A stretch of 64,000 nucleotides of DNA from Lentinus brumalis (lineage: Eukaryota; Basidiomycota; Agaricomycetes; Polyporales; Polyporaceae), in contig MARA01000003.1 in assembly GCA_001792895.1 (NCBI GenBank), positions 1,116,001-1,180,000 on the forward strand. Direction: 5' to 3'. Numbering within the stretch: position 1 is the stretch's first letter; each line of letters opens with the position of its first letter. Below, one piece after another: positions 1-11,338 of the stretch. A model generated the notes under the pieces. It was not told where the DNA came from. It saw only the letters and a list, made by a program, of their open reading frames with translations, and made no database searches. A program made the translations under genes and the position numbers.

Positions 1-317
1 TCAACGAACCATGTCATCGCAATTGCACTAGGAATGACTGACAGAGGAAGCTCCGTGATACTTCTTGCATACCCCTCTTGTTATCCTGCGTGGGGGCTGT
101 TATTTTACGAAACTGTACGACAAGCAGAGCAACCGACCTCATCCTGAGTCAGAGTGAAGAGATCGACCTTCACCTGCTCGGCAACGTGTGCCCGCGCAGC
201 CTCCAAGTCAGTTGACATAGTTCTTATCGCTGCTATCGGCGTAGAGAAGCAAGTGTACGGGCGAGAGTCGAGACGGTGGAGGAAAGTGGGAAGAGAGCGG
301 GAGAAACGAGAGAGCAT
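1..317 (-). CDS. 5' end of an unknown protein with a mitochondrial-type leader (partial)
   Basis: Only the first exon is clear. It starts at the ATG at 317 and runs down to 138, giving 60 codons, then meets a GTCGGT donor. The gene continues off the left edge. The N-terminus is rich in Arg, Ser and aromatic residues and lacks acidic ones (MLSRFSRSLPTFLHRLDSR), as in mitochondrial targeting peptides. A second Met at residue 34 (MSTDLEAARAHVAEQ) begins a more acidic, probably mature region. A 12-13 base exon after the CACGCAG acceptor near 86 is possible but not proven. I do not recognise the family. The role is unknown; mitochondrial location is an inference from composition only. Confidence 0.4.
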
Positions 318-667
318 GAGAGGGCCTGAGGAATATTGTCCGGATGTATGTTCTAGCTCCGGCCGTGCGAGAGGCCTCGTCCCGACTCGCTGGGGACTGG
401 TGAACAAGTGTAGTCAGCAGAACCCGAACCCGAGTCACAGCTCGCGTTCCTGCACCCAAAATCTAATTTTGCCGATGGATCTCTGCAATATTCTGCGGCA
501 GAACGAGATAAGATGATCACCTCTTCCCACGTGTTCATGCAGTGCCGCAGACGCCGGATGTCCTGAGCCTCACGCCGAACATCCTTGTCCTTGTTCTGCC
601 TCCTGCTCTCCGAGTTCTCTCCTTCGGCCTTCGACTTCTGTACATCAATTCCAAGTCTTGTTCTGTG

Positions 668-1064
668 ATGGGCAACGTATGATTCAGCACAACACATCTG
701 TGACGAATTCGACTCAGTTGTGTCCTCAATGAATTTTGCAGGGTGCCAAGGCAGCTCAAAAGCGGGAGCGCAACGCAGCCAAAGCCGGTGGCACAGCGAA
801 GAGCCAGATCAAGACGAACCAAGCTGCACTGAACATTCTGTGTCTGACTTGCCGGCAAGCCTTTGTAAGTGCACAGACTCACCCGTGTAGTGGCACCCTG
901 ACGTGCTTCTCTACGTAGTTGTTGACGACCCGTGCACCGGCGTGAGTGTATTCCTCCACGTGTATTCACGGGCATCCTGTTGACAATTTGGTAGTCTGGA
1001 GGAGCACGCACAAAACAAGCACGGCAAGACGATGGCGGAGTGCTTCCCTACGTACGGGAAGTAA
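668..1064 (+). CDS. Small zinc-finger protein of the At2g23090/4F5-like (zf-met2) type
   Basis: Four exons: 668-676, 742-864, 919-941 and 995-1064, encoding about 74 residues. The first exon holds only ATG GGC AAC, and the join gives MGNGAKAAQKRERN, the typical basic start of this family. A CxxC pair (CLTC) follows at about residues 34-37, and the end LEEHAQNKHGKTMAECFP supplies the histidines and acidic tail of a C2H2-like finger. Known relatives are tiny eukaryotic proteins of poorly defined nuclear or cytoplasmic role. All three joins keep frame and use GTATGA, GTAAGT and GTGAGT donors, so the model is firm although the ORF is too broken to show as a single frame. The function beyond zinc binding is not known. 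Confidence 0.8.
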
Positions 1065-1251
1065 AATAGATACCTCCGTTTGATGACTTTTCTTGGGATT
1101 GTACTTCGTATGTCTCGGCTTGTATAATGGGGTTTCGCGGAGTGGACGATTCTGCTCGTGCGATTCATTAGAGTGATATTATATCGATACAACTATAGCA
1201 TGGAAGTCGTTGCATGGGATGAAGGTGTCCGTCGCAGTGTGCGCCAGCGTA

Positions 1252-1662
1252 TCATAGCGAAGTGAACGCGCCTGGGTTGCCTCCTCCTCCTGCGGCCGCA
1301 CCAACTGCCTGCATCTTCTCCCCGACCTTCTTGTTCACCTCGAAGAACTTGGCTACGCAGCGGTCTATGCAGACACTCTCGCCCTTGTTGAGGTCACCCT
1401 CCGCGTACCGGGTGCTGATGCATTTTGCGTGACATGACCTGCGGTGAGGTGAATACACGAGCCGGAGAAGCGCGTCAACCATGAGGCACTGACGTGACAA
1501 GGCGGTTGAAGATGTCTGTGATCATGTCCAACCTGACGATAGCATATCGGTCAATGAACACAGTGCTATCGAGACATGTACGCACTCCTGGGTAGCCATG
1601 TCTACACGGTCCTGGTTGATGCCGCCTGAGGAGGGCCCGGAGCCACGACCGAGGAAAGACAT
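1252..1662 (-). CDS. TIM10: Mitochondrial intermembrane-space chaperone Tim10
   Basis: Three exons on the minus strand (1586-1662, 1494-1532, 1252-1438) give exactly 100 residues. The twin CX3C signature is visible as CHAKC and CIDRC, separated by a stretch containing [14 protein letters not shown] that is very close to Tim10 of other fungi. In the family, Tim9-Tim10 hexamers carry hydrophobic carrier proteins across the intermembrane space to TIM22, with the cysteines forming two disulfides. The Gly-rich tail ([10 protein letters not shown]) is normal for fungal members. The donor at 1493 (GTCAGT) was chosen because it alone restores the frame into CHAKC. The gene is divergent from UTP4 across about 290 bases. 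Confidence 0.93.
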
Positions 1663-1956
1663 TCCGGCAAGTTTTGGTGCTGGTGATGGGGAAGGGTGTA
1701 GTGTTTGGAGAACGAGACAGCGAAGGGTGCGCTGTCCGGAGTCGAGGTGGTCGCTGGACAAGCACAGACGCGCCGCCGCGGCGCGTCATTCCTCCTGCCA
1801 AACTGGGACAGAAAAAGTTTGCCCGTGACTAGCGCGTCGATCGAGTCCGCGACGGTCCTCTGCAATTCTCGCGGCGTGGACTTGCTCTTTCCTGCTGCTC
1901 TGTCTTGCGGACTTCGGTTGATTTGCTCTGAGGTTGCTGGGTGACGCGCCATCGCC
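1663..1956. promoter_or_regulatory. Shared intergenic promoter region, TIM10/UTP4
   Basis: The 294 bases between the two start codons lie between divergent genes and must hold both promoters. I see no convincing TATA box. The long antisense ORFs that cross this stretch on the minus strand have no family signature and are treated as chance. Confidence 0.4.
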
Positions 1957-4945
1957 ATGGTCGAAGGGACATCTACGCTCGCCGTCCATCGGTGCCGCTT
2001 CGTCGACTTCACGCCCTCGGCGGTCACCGCGCTCTGCTTCCCTCCTCTGCCTCTGCCCTCCATCAAGGGCAAGAAGGCTGCAACGAACAAGGGTTTTCCT
2101 GGCTTTGGCATACTCGTCGTTGGACGCGCCAACGGCAACATAGAGCTGTGCGAGTGGACTGGCTCTAATCCTCGCAGTCAAGCTCCTCAGGCTTGGGTAG
2201 TTCGTAAGGTATGTTGAGGGAGGCCTTTAAGGTTCGTGTCATACATTCATCCTGACACAAATTACTCTAGACATTGGTTGGACCGTACCCGTCAAAAGTA
2301 GAGTCACTTGCTCTCACCTTCCGTTCCCCGAGACGTGCCGCGCAGGAAGACGTCGCTTCATGGTCGAATCTCCGACTGTTCAGCGCGGGTGGAGGTAGCG
2401 AGTTAGTGGAATGGGATATTGAGCAAGGATGCGTCAAGGTGCGTTCACGCCGCCTTTCTCGAGTGCTAAGAGGCTGAACATGCCCCAGCGTACACTCAGC
2501 TCGCAAGGTGGCCCCATTTGGTCCATCTCACCGAACCCTGCGTCTACTATCCTCGCTCTAGGCTGCGAAGACGGCTCCGTGCGACTCTTGTCCCTCCAGT
2601 ATGACGAGCTTAATCATATGCGTCGCCTGGACAGGGTCAAAAGCCGTATACTCAGCATCGCATGGGGACCACCGGTGCCACGCCAAACGAAAACGCAATC
2701 CGCAGATGATGGATCGGATTCGGACGATGATGATGACGAGTGGACGGACTCGTGGCTTGTTACGGGTTGCTCGGACAGCAGCCTCAGGAAGTGGGACTTC
2801 TCCACCGGCCGCGCTCTGGAGCGGATGAGCACGGACAAGATTCGCGGCGAACGCACTTTGGTCTGGGCTGTAGGAGTGCTAGGGTATTTCACACATGATC
2901 ATGCATGTCGAGCGATGGCTGACTGGACCACGACAGAGATGGCACGGTCGTGTCCGGCGACTCCATGGGCATTGTCAAGTTCTGGGACTCAAGAACATGC
3001 ACACAGCTGCAGAGTTTCCAAGGTCACGCAGCCGACGTCCTTTGCTTGACCATCGGACCCGTGAGTCCATTGCACCCAATTCTCCGGAGCCGAATTCTGA
3101 CCTTCGTATAGGACGGCACCGTAGTATACACCTCCGGCGTCGACCAAAAAGTTACACAATTCTCCTATGTCAAGACATCCCGAAACTCGACGAACCCGTC
3201 CCCTCTCGTCTCCCGAGCACCGGGAAGATGGGTGCAATCCTGCTCTCGCCGACTTCACTCGCACGACGTGCGTGCACTGGCGATATGGCCACCTCATACC
3301 CCTCTACCCGCTTCGCACCAGCGACATTTCGCAACCGATATCGCACCCGTCCTGGTCTCGGGCGGTCTGGACATGTCTGTCGTCGCCACTCCCGCTGCTC
3401 TCCCCACGGCCACCCTCGCGGGCAAAGTGTTGAATCCGCTTGCGACGAGCACCCAGGCCACGTTCGAGGACGCGTACCATCGCCGATTAGCATATTCCAG
3501 CGGGGCTGCTAGTTCGTCTGCGGTGCATCTGGCGAGGAATGCGAGGCTTGTCATGTGTACAAGAGAGGCGGGTGTGACGGTCTGGCGGATCGCGAAGAGG
3601 AAGCAGAAGGGCGACGACTTTGATGCGGACGTCGAGGGACCCAGCCCTCAGGATGGCGGGTGGGAGCGCGTCCTGGACATGGACCTCACAGTCCAGACGA
3701 ATATCGCTGCGGGCGCCATCTCGGATGACGGCAAGTGGACAGCGGTCGCGGATTGGTACGAGACGAAGCTGTTCCAGCTTACGGAGGAGGTAAGCATTGT
3801 CTACACCGCTGTCCCGGACATCTCTGACTCGCAAGCGCGAACAGAAGAACGGCGATTTGAAGCCTCGGCGAATACGAGGCTTCGCGGCAACGCTGCAGAG
3901 CCAGCTCGCAAGTACTTCTACGGGGGCAGCCTCCCTGATCTTCACACCCGACTCCTCCAAACTCATCCTTGCCGCGTCTGAATCTGCTGCCGTGCTCATC
4001 ATTGACCTCGGCTCATCCGATCGTGCGCCGCGAGTCCTGCGTAAATTCGAGCAACATCGCATCCGCGACGGCTTCGTCAAAGGCCGCGTTGTCAAGGGCC
4101 GCAAGGCATCAACCTCCGTAAATGGAGACGGGGAGGAAGACGTCGAAATGGCCTCTGACAACGATGGCGGCGATGCCCCAGCCGAGCAAGACGATGCAGA
4201 GTCGTCCTCTGCCGAGAGCGACGTCGAGGACTCCAAACTCGTCCACACCACTGTCACGCGCATGGCAGTCAGCCCCGACGGCCAGTGGCTCGCGACCTCC
4301 GACGCGCGGAGGCGCACGCATGTCTTCAACCTCGACGCGGTCCAGCACCACTGCACCCTCCCGACATTGCCGCAGCCGATCCACGCGCTCGCATTTGATC
4401 CGTCCGCGCCCAGCACGCTCGTGCTCGGGTTCGCGGACAACCAGATCGAGGTTTACGACGTGGAGGCACGGCAGTTCCCCCGCTGGGCGCGGTCGCTCAT
4501 CAACACGCTCCCGCAGCGGTTCACGCATCTGCACGATCCGGTGCTTGGGGTGACGTTCGACCCGGGCTCGCGTGTGGAGGGGGCAGAGGAGGGCAGCGGG
4601 TCGCCACTTCCGCCGAAGACTGCGCTGTTCTGGGGCGCGACGTGGATATGCAAGGTCATTCTCACGGAGCGCATTGGCTATGGCGGGTTCGAGAAGCGCA
4701 GACGCGGAAAGCGGAAGGCGGCGGAGGTCAGCCAGCCGAACGCGAATGGACGCGTGGAGGTGAGCGTGGAGGATGGGCAGCAGGAGGTGCAGCAGCGCAA
4801 CTTCAAGCTCGTCACGCACTACCGTCCCCTTCTGCTCGTCGACTTCGTTGCGCCTGGGGAGTTGGTTGTGGTCGAGCGGCCACTAGTTGATGTCCTCGCC
4901 AAGTTGCCACCAGCCTACTTCAAGCCAAAGTACGGAGCAACGTGA
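1957..4945 (+). CDS. UTP4: UTP4/cirhin, WD40 subunit of the small-subunit processome
   Basis: Six exons: 1957-2208, 2271-2438, 2489-2883, 2937-3060, 3112-3789 and 3836-4945, about 908 residues, the usual UTP4 size. The start (TLAVHRCRFVDFTPSAVTAL) is the conserved Utp4 N-terminus. WD-like blocks recur throughout, for example SELVEWDIEQG, SSLRKWDFSTG, GDSMGIVKFWDSRT and SSKLILAASES. Acidic inserts follow (GSDSDDDDDE, then a longer Glu/Asp/Ser stretch near residue 600). Utp4 belongs to the t-Utp/UTP-A complex, which binds nascent pre-rRNA in the nucleolus and is needed for 18S processing. Exons join cleanly; the last acceptor (GCAAG at 3835) is weaker than the others. A 317-codon minus-strand ORF across 3487-4440 is a codon shadow. 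Confidence 0.93.
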
Positions 4946-5189
4946 GCTACGGGGGTTTTACAACTGTCTATATTGTCCGGTGTCATGAGGGTCGTTACGT
5001 GCCTATGCTAGTGCTGACATCTATGTACTATGCAACAGAAGTAAACTATGTACTCGTGTGGTATTTGAGCAAGAGATACGAAGTGCTAAGGCTACATGGG
5101 TTGTGAGGAATGAGGAGATCCGTGTACCAGGTTCCCGAGAACAACCGAAAGAAAATGATGGTAGTAGAGAGGTGAGGCAGATGATGCCC

Positions 5190-6154
5190 TCATGAAGATC
5201 CCTTCACGGTGCGGCTGAGATTCTCATCGCGGTCCAGCAATTGCTCTTCCCTGCAATACCATGTCAATGCTGCATCTACAAGTGAAGAATTGAATAGAAA
5301 CATACTTCGCGTTGAGGAGCGAGAGGTACAGCGTCCAGAAGACGCCGCACGATGACTGGAATGGGACGCGATACGGCAAGGGCATGAAGCGGAAGTTGAT
5401 CAACTGCACACATCCTGTGTCAACTAAGGACTGTTTAGCAGTGAGATGACCAGACACGTACCTGTGCCACAGGCCAGACTTGCCAATTGGCGATGAGAGC
5501 CGGTTTGTACATGTCCGAGTACCTTTTCCCAATGTGTTTGGCGTCGCGACCCTCCATCACACCCATCGAGCCAATGAAGAGTGCAAGCTAGAGACGACGA
5601 TGGTCAGACGAGTACGTTCCGGGAGCGTGCAGTGGCCATGATACTCACGCCGATAGGTGCCCTATGCCGTCCGTCAGCGACATGCGGCATGATGAAAGCA
5701 AGGGATGTACTCACATGAAGAGTTGGTCTGCGCCGACCCGACGCGCGAGGGCACGGAGGCTGACCTTGCCTGAACCTCCTACTGGACGCAGAGGGAAGTG
5801 ACGTTCAAGGAAAAAGTTCCAGCGGCCGATAAGTGGACCTGGCGCAAGCTCAGCACAAAAAGCCCAAACAGCGGCGCGAAGATCACTCACCCATTCCGAA
5901 GCCAAACGCAAAGAAGCGCAGGGTGCGCGGAATGTCATACCGGGGCGGGTGCCGGCTGTTCTCGTCCTCCTCGATCTGCGCAAGGTGAGGATCTGGTTCC
6001 GCTCGGAAGTAGGACGGAGACGCACGAATCTCTGGGTAACCTGCGCGACGGCATCTCCGAGGGCGTTGAGGGCACCGTTTGTGCAGGCGAGGGTGGTATA
6101 GGGGTGGGACTCAAAGGACTGTTGGTAGACGCGAGCGAGTGCGACGTTGGCCAT
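5190..6154 (-). CDS. Mpv17/PMP22 family membrane protein
   Basis: Seven exons (6026-6154, 5891-5975, 5715-5838, 5649-5661, 5462-5587, 5306-5403, 5190-5250) give 211 residues, typical for the family. The start AYS-like block is present as VYQQSFESHPYTTLACTNG. The signature region lies at about residues 155-180: NWQVWPVAQLINF then a Pro/Arg-rich step, matching the Mpv17 pattern W-x2-WP-x2-Q-x2-NF. Four membrane helices are expected. Relatives sit in the mitochondrial inner or peroxisomal membrane and affect metabolite exchange and mtDNA upkeep; which membrane applies here cannot be read. The 13-base exon at 5649-5661 is required to keep the frame across MAPIG. The gene is convergent with UTP4. 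Confidence 0.9.
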
Positions 6155-6445
6155 GGTGTTGTTGTGGGAGTAGCTAGTAAGGACTGGGTGGGGTGCTCGG
6201 CGTGCATAAGAACACGGACGAAACCCCACCGCTCCTCGATGGCGTCTGGCGGCGCGGCCCCGTCCCACTTGCGCTCCCGCACAGCGCCTCTCTCACGCTC
6301 GTCTGACGTCACCTCCTACCGGCCGCCCGAACTTTCGAGACGTGGCTTAGGCTATGACTCGCGTAGCAAGGCCATTTGATTGCCAAAGAAACACGCAGAA
6401 CGTATCTACCAGCCACATGTAACAAGCGAGAACAACACACGGACG

Positions 6446-7445
6446 TCACAGCAGCCGTAGCTTTCCAGTCACCTTGTTCACCAAGTCGACCGGTCCTGCG
6501 TGCGTGAATTCAGATACCGCCCCCACACAGCTTCGGAGAGTAGCACTGACCTGGACCGACGCCGAGAACAGTGCGTGAACCAGCCGATACCTGAGTTCGG
6601 CCACTGAGAGGCTGTCAGCGCATGGCGGGCAGCGTGAGGAAGGTGTCCACGTACGCGTCGCAAATGGAACGAGCGGCCAAGTTCAGGCTCTTTGCAATGG
6701 CTTCCAGCTCCAGCAGCTCTTCTTCTGACTTTACTTTGAGCGCGATTTTGGCTTGGCTGTGCGATAATCAGCAAGGTGACAATGGGGCGATCTCAAGAGC
6801 CCCCGTACCCGGTGCGTTCCCAATGTCTCAAGAGCTACGCGGCGGTCAGTACAATGAGCCTCACGGTGATGCTTTCATACGCACGGCAGGGTTCGTGTGC
6901 TGCAATGCCTTGTAGCAAGCCAGCGTTGCGTGGCTGGCCGCGAGGTGTTACATGTATTCGGTGAATCGGTCAGGTCGACTTACCCGCACCTGACAATACA
7001 ACGTCAATCGTAGCCGCATCTCGTTCACAATGGCAACTCACTGAGCAGCAATCTTGCCTGTAGACATATCGAGGTCTGTCCGGACGACCAGAGCCTGACA
7101 ATCCATGCGTACATTGAACCCGGCGCAAAGGCATGCATGTCACGAACCAGTTTACAAGGCTCAAAAAGTCCTGGCTTCACAGCGGACAGATCTCCATCGG
7201 CGGCTTCCTCTTCATCGCTGTCGCTCTCGTCCTGGGCTTCAGTAGATGGTTCTTCTGGCTTGGCCGCAGAGGATGCCTTGGGCTCAAGAGGCTTCGCATG
7301 ACTTGACCATGCGCCGAGAGCGTAGCCAGCGCTGAGGGACGCGAGCAGAGAGACTGCAAAGACGACTGCAAGGCTTGTCAGAACAGCACGAGCTCGAGGA
7401 CAGTGAAGCGTGCGGACCACTCTGCGCGGTAGAGAGCGAAGACAT
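6446..7445 (-). CDS. PTH2: Peptidyl-tRNA hydrolase 2 (Pth2/Bit1 type)
   Basis: Nine exons give about 193 residues. Order of blocks: a short N-terminus, a membrane segment (VFAVSLLASLSAGYALGAW), an acidic linker, then the catalytic fold with PCKLALVVRTDLDM, GKIAAQCGHATLACYKAL, NPALLRHWERTGQAKIALKV, AARSICDAGRTQ, GSRTVLGVGPG and the end VNKVTGKLRLL. Pth2 cleaves peptidyl-tRNA released from stalled ribosomes; the anchored form sits on mitochondria. The QC(S)HA motif depends on a 6-base exon at 6984-6989, flanked by TTGTCAG and GTAAGT. Ser is replaced by Gly there. The start exon (7421-7445) is the least certain part: it uses a GTGGTC donor but a good CTGAC branch and CTTGCAG acceptor. Divergent from HAS1. 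Confidence 0.88.
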
Positions 7446-7615
7446 GGTGTGTCGGCAAACGCCGGACCAATCCCCGCTCAAATTCATCACTTTTCGCCTG
7501 GCGCTTCATCTGCACTCGCCGTCCTTCCTCACGTTCCTGCTACTAGTCCGGTCTGCTGCTTGCTGCCTTGGGAGACCCCGCATCGCATCTCGCCTGTGAA
7601 CAACGGCTGACCACC
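7446..7615. promoter_or_regulatory. Shared promoter region, PTH2/HAS1
   Basis: Only 170 bases separate the two start codons of these divergent translation-related genes, so both promoters must overlap here. No clear box motif stands out by eye. Confidence 0.35.
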
Positions 7616-9565
7616 ATGGACGAAGCCCACGTACCCGCACCGGTGCCTCAAGCACCTCCAGAAGGCGCACCCGAGCGTAGACCCTTCTCGGACCTGGAGC
7701 TCTCGGAGCCTACGATGAGAGCATTGAACGATATGGGCTTCAAGACGATGACACCCGTCCAAGAAAAGGCGATTCCTCCCCTCCTCGCTGGAAAGGACGT
7801 GCTCGGAGCTGCGAGGACAGGCTCCGGCAAGACCCTGGCCTTCCTCATCCCGGCCATCGAGCTCCTGCACCGGCTGAAGTTCAAGCCTCGTAATGGTGCG
7901 GGTTTCCATGCTAGGCTTATGTCGGAAGACACTCATTTTCCCTCATATCATAGGTACTGGCATCATCATCATCTCTCCTACACGAGAACTCGCACTTCAA
8001 ATCTTCGGTGTAGCAAAAGAACTCATGGCACACCACTCCCAGACGTTCGGCATCATCATGGGTGGTGCTAACCGGAAAGCGGAGGAGACAAAGTTGGTGA
8101 AGGGAGTGAACCTGCTGATTGCGACGCCTGGTCGGTTGATTGACCACCTTGAGGTTCGTGCACATCCTCGTATCGTCCTAGTCCCAGTTGTTCTTACGCA
8201 CTGCCGAATCTGCAGGGAACGAAGGGATTCGTGTTCCGGAATCTGAAGGGGCTCATCATCGACGAGGCGGACCGGATTCTGGAGGTGGGATTCGAAGAGC
8301 AAATGAAGAAGATCATCAATATCCTCCCCAAAGGTATGTTGCCCGTGAACATATGTCCTGTTCCTATCAGCTGATGGCCAGGACAGAGGGTCGCCAGTCG
8401 ATGCTCTTCTCCGCAACACAAACGACGAAAGTCACCGACCTTGCTCGAATGTCCCTCCGTCCCGGACCGCTCTATGTTGATGTCGACAAGGCGGAGGCTA
8501 CGAGCACAGTGACCACGCTATCCCAGGGCTATGTCGTCTGCCCCTCCGACCGCCGCTTCCTCCTCCTCTTTACGTTCCTCAAGAAGAACATGAAGAAGAA
8601 AATGATCGTTTTCTTCTCAAGCTGTAATTCGGTGAAGTACCACGCCGAACTCCTAAACTACATTGATGTCCCTGTACTTGACCTTCACGTACGCCTGTCC
8701 TCGCTCCTCTTCTCCAAGCCATTACGCTGACGATGTCTTCCAGGGAAAACAAAAACAGCAGAAGCGGACAACAACTTTCTTCGAATTCTGCAACGCAGAA
8801 TCTGGAACACTTCTCTGCACCGACGTTGCCGCGCGTGGGTTGGACATTCCACGCGTGGACTGGATCATCCAGTACGACCCTCCAGACGACCCCCGAGATT
8901 ACATCCATCGAGTCGGACGGACGGCCCGTGCAGGCAAGGTCGGAAAAAGTCTCATGTTCCTCCTCCCAAGCGAACTCGGCTTCCTACGCTACCTAAAGGA
9001 GGCGAAGGTGCCATTGAATGAGTTCAGTTTCCCTCCGGAGAAAATTGCGAACGTGCAGTCTCAGGTGCGCATCCCATCTTTACTCATTGATGAGGCGACC
9101 CAACGTTCCCGTCGGCAGCTCGAGAAGCTCTTGCAGAAGAACTACTTCTTGCACCAGTCCGCGAGAGACGGCTACCGGTCATATCTTCAAGCATATGCGT
9201 CGTACTCGCTGAAGAAGATCTTTGACGTGAACCAGCTCGACCTCGCGAAGGTCGGGAAGGCGTTCGGGTTCGCTGTGCCCCCGCGCGTGAATGTGAACAT
9301 TGGCGGCGGGAAGGGCGGTACCGGCCGCGCTGGAAAGCGGAAACGCGGAGATGGAGAGGACGACGAAGAGTGGGAAGAAATCAACGCGGTCGACAAGGAG
9401 GAGGGAGACGACGAGGCCGAGGAGCAGCAGCACGCGAGGAGAAATGCATGGGAACAGTCAAAGTCGCGACGGAAGGAGACACTTGGGCGGAAGACGCTTG
9501 AGAAAGAGGTGTACAAGAAGGGCGTGGAGATGAAGAAGATGAAAGCAGGTGGATGGAGTCGATGA
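7616..9565 (+). CDS. HAS1: DEAD-box RNA helicase HAS1
   Basis: Six exons: 7616-7895, 7954-8153, 8216-8333, 8387-8688, 8744-9064 and 9119-9565, about 555 residues. All helicase motifs appear in order: AARTGSGKT (I), PTRELA (Ia), GG, TPGR (Ib), DEAD (II), SAT (III), [12 protein letters not shown] (V) and HRVGRTAR (VI). The stretch after motif VI ([22 protein letters not shown]) and the basic tail mark the HAS1 branch. Has1 works in the nucleolus on 18S and 27S pre-rRNA maturation. The intron 9065-9118 is 54 bases, in frame and stop-free; I remove it because splicing gives the conserved QSQLEKLL. Retention would add 18 residues. Confidence 0.95.
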
Positions 9566-9899
9566 CCCATCGCATCTCCTCGAGTTCGCTTTGTCTCCGT
9601 GAGGTTTTTGTCTGTTCCTCGTGTTCTTCGCATCATGCATGTTGTATGCTCTCGAGTGTCGCGTATGTTACTTATACATCGGTTATTGCTATCGCGCTGC
9701 AGACGGGCAGGATGTGACCTGCACGAGTACGACATCTGCGGCGGCGTGGCCGTCGCGCGCGGTGATGCCACTCCCTGCGAGCGCTTCAGCATCGCGCGCC
9801 GGCCCTAAAGTACGACCTCGTGTGCGTCACCGCTCCGGGTTCCTGTTTCTCGTCCACGTCCCGCTCAGTACTCACCGTTCCTCCCCACCCAAGAGCACG
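9566..9899. other. Intergenic, HAS1 3' end to TMEM33-like gene
   Basis: This stretch should hold the HAS1 3' UTR and the next promoter. I see no ORF with family features and no RNA gene. Confidence 0.4.
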
Positions 9900-11086
9900 A
9901 TGGCCACCACGCAGGTACGTAGTGGCTTCTTGGGACTTGGGGGCGAATATTGGAGGGGTTTACTGACTGGGATGACGTCGAACAGCATTACTTATGGGCC
10001 GCCGGCCACTTCCTCCTGCTCCTCTGCTCGCTTCGCTTTTTCCTCGCGAAGTTGATGTTTAGGGCCGTGTCTACGTTCTGGTACAAAGGTTCGTCCATAT
10101 AGTTTCTGGCTCTCGCGGGAGCGGGTTGAGACGTGGCTTGTGGGGTTGTAGCGAGCTTCACCGGGGCGCTCGTCAGCTACGCCATTGTGTGCCAGTGAGT
10201 ACTCCACAGTTGTCGGGTGCGCCTCCTGGGCAGAGTATTCATGTATCACTCGCAGAAAATCCCTTGGGGTATGTTCTCTTGATGACTGCAGCCGTATGGA
10301 GGTATCCAACCATGACCCACTAGGTACCCCAACCTAACGCTGCGTGGATATGGCGCGCTGTCATCGACGAGGTACGCTTTGTGTTTCGCGCGAAGCTTTT
10401 CCAAGTCTGACTTTGTTTCCAGAATGTGCAATACTTCCTCCTGGCGCTCTTCTGGTTCAGTTCCAGGCCAGTGACTCGTACGTGGCGGTGGTTTGATCTC
10501 CCGTCGGTCCCACTGAAGCGTGTCCACAGTCGCGCTGCTGCCTTATGCCATCTTCTCCCTCTTCCACGCGTTGACCTTCACGCGTACGACTCTCATGCCC
10601 CAGTTCCTCCCTCCGGGCCCGCCCCCGCAGCAGGGTGCTGCCCCCACTCCTCATCCTCTTGCTAAGAAGCTCCAAGTTTGGGTGAAGGGTGAGTTTCCTG
10701 CCTAGATTTGTTGATTATACGACGCTTACAGAGGTCTCTCAGCTAACTACGACAACGCCATGAGGGCAGTTGCTTTTGCCGAGCTTGTCATCATGGCGCG
10801 CATCGTCGTTGGAGCGCTGACGTTCCGCACCTCCCTCATTTCCCCCGTCATCTACGCCCACTTCCTCCGTCAGCGCTGGTACCAGTCCAAGTTTACGCGC
10901 GAGGCCTTCGCTATTGTCCACGCCCGCATTCAAGCCTTCCTGAACAGTCCCGGCAAGCCTCCAGTGTTGGCGCAAGTTTACAGCCAGGTTGCGGGCCTCG
11001 CTAGCAGGTGGGCGGGATCGTCTTTGGGAGCTCCGACCGGTGCGCCGGCAGGTGCAGCAGGGGGTGCTGGGGCTCGCAGGCAGTGA
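9900..11086 (+). CDS. TMEM33/Pom33/Tts1 family ER and nuclear-envelope protein
   Basis: Eight exons: 9900-9914, 9986-10088, 10152-10194, 10256-10268, 10324-10371, 10423-10477, 10530-10688 and 10743-11086, 259 residues. Recognisable blocks are HYLWAAGHFLLLLCSLRFF, DENVQYFLLALFWF, ALLPYAIFSLFHALTFTR and RWYQSKFTREAF, which together match Pom33/TMEM33. Four or so membrane helices are seen, with a Pro-rich loop (PPGPPPQQGAAPTP) and a Gly/Ala-rich tail. Fungal members shape tubular ER and help nuclear pore distribution. A 13-base exon (10256-10268) is needed to join VCQ to KSLG in frame. The family call rests on the DENVQY block and its surroundings. Confidence 0.85.
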
Positions 11087-11338
11087 ACTATGTAACAACT
11101 ATCCCTCTCTCAATCTTGGTTCTTGGCTTCTGCTTGAACTGTGGCTTCAGTAGGACGATAGACTATTCGCGATTTGTTGTTATATAACGGTTATTTGCAC
11201 TTGTGCAAATTCACTATCTTGCTCCTCTTTCCCCACTCCTATTGGCATGACGTCACGCGTAGGGACGTATAAGGTGGCCAGCCTTGGGGCTCGTATGCGC
11301 CTATTTCACTTGCTGAACACCTCCCCAGCCTACTCATC

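Noticed and set aside
3487..4440. 317-codon minus-strand ORF inside UTP4
   Set aside because: It lies antisense to well-conserved UTP4 exons, has no family motif, and is explained by GC-rich third codon positions.
9187..9792. 201-codon minus-strand ORF overlapping the HAS1 end
   Set aside because: Its Ser/Pro-rich text is the mirror of the acidic and basic HAS1 tail; there is no independent evidence for a gene.
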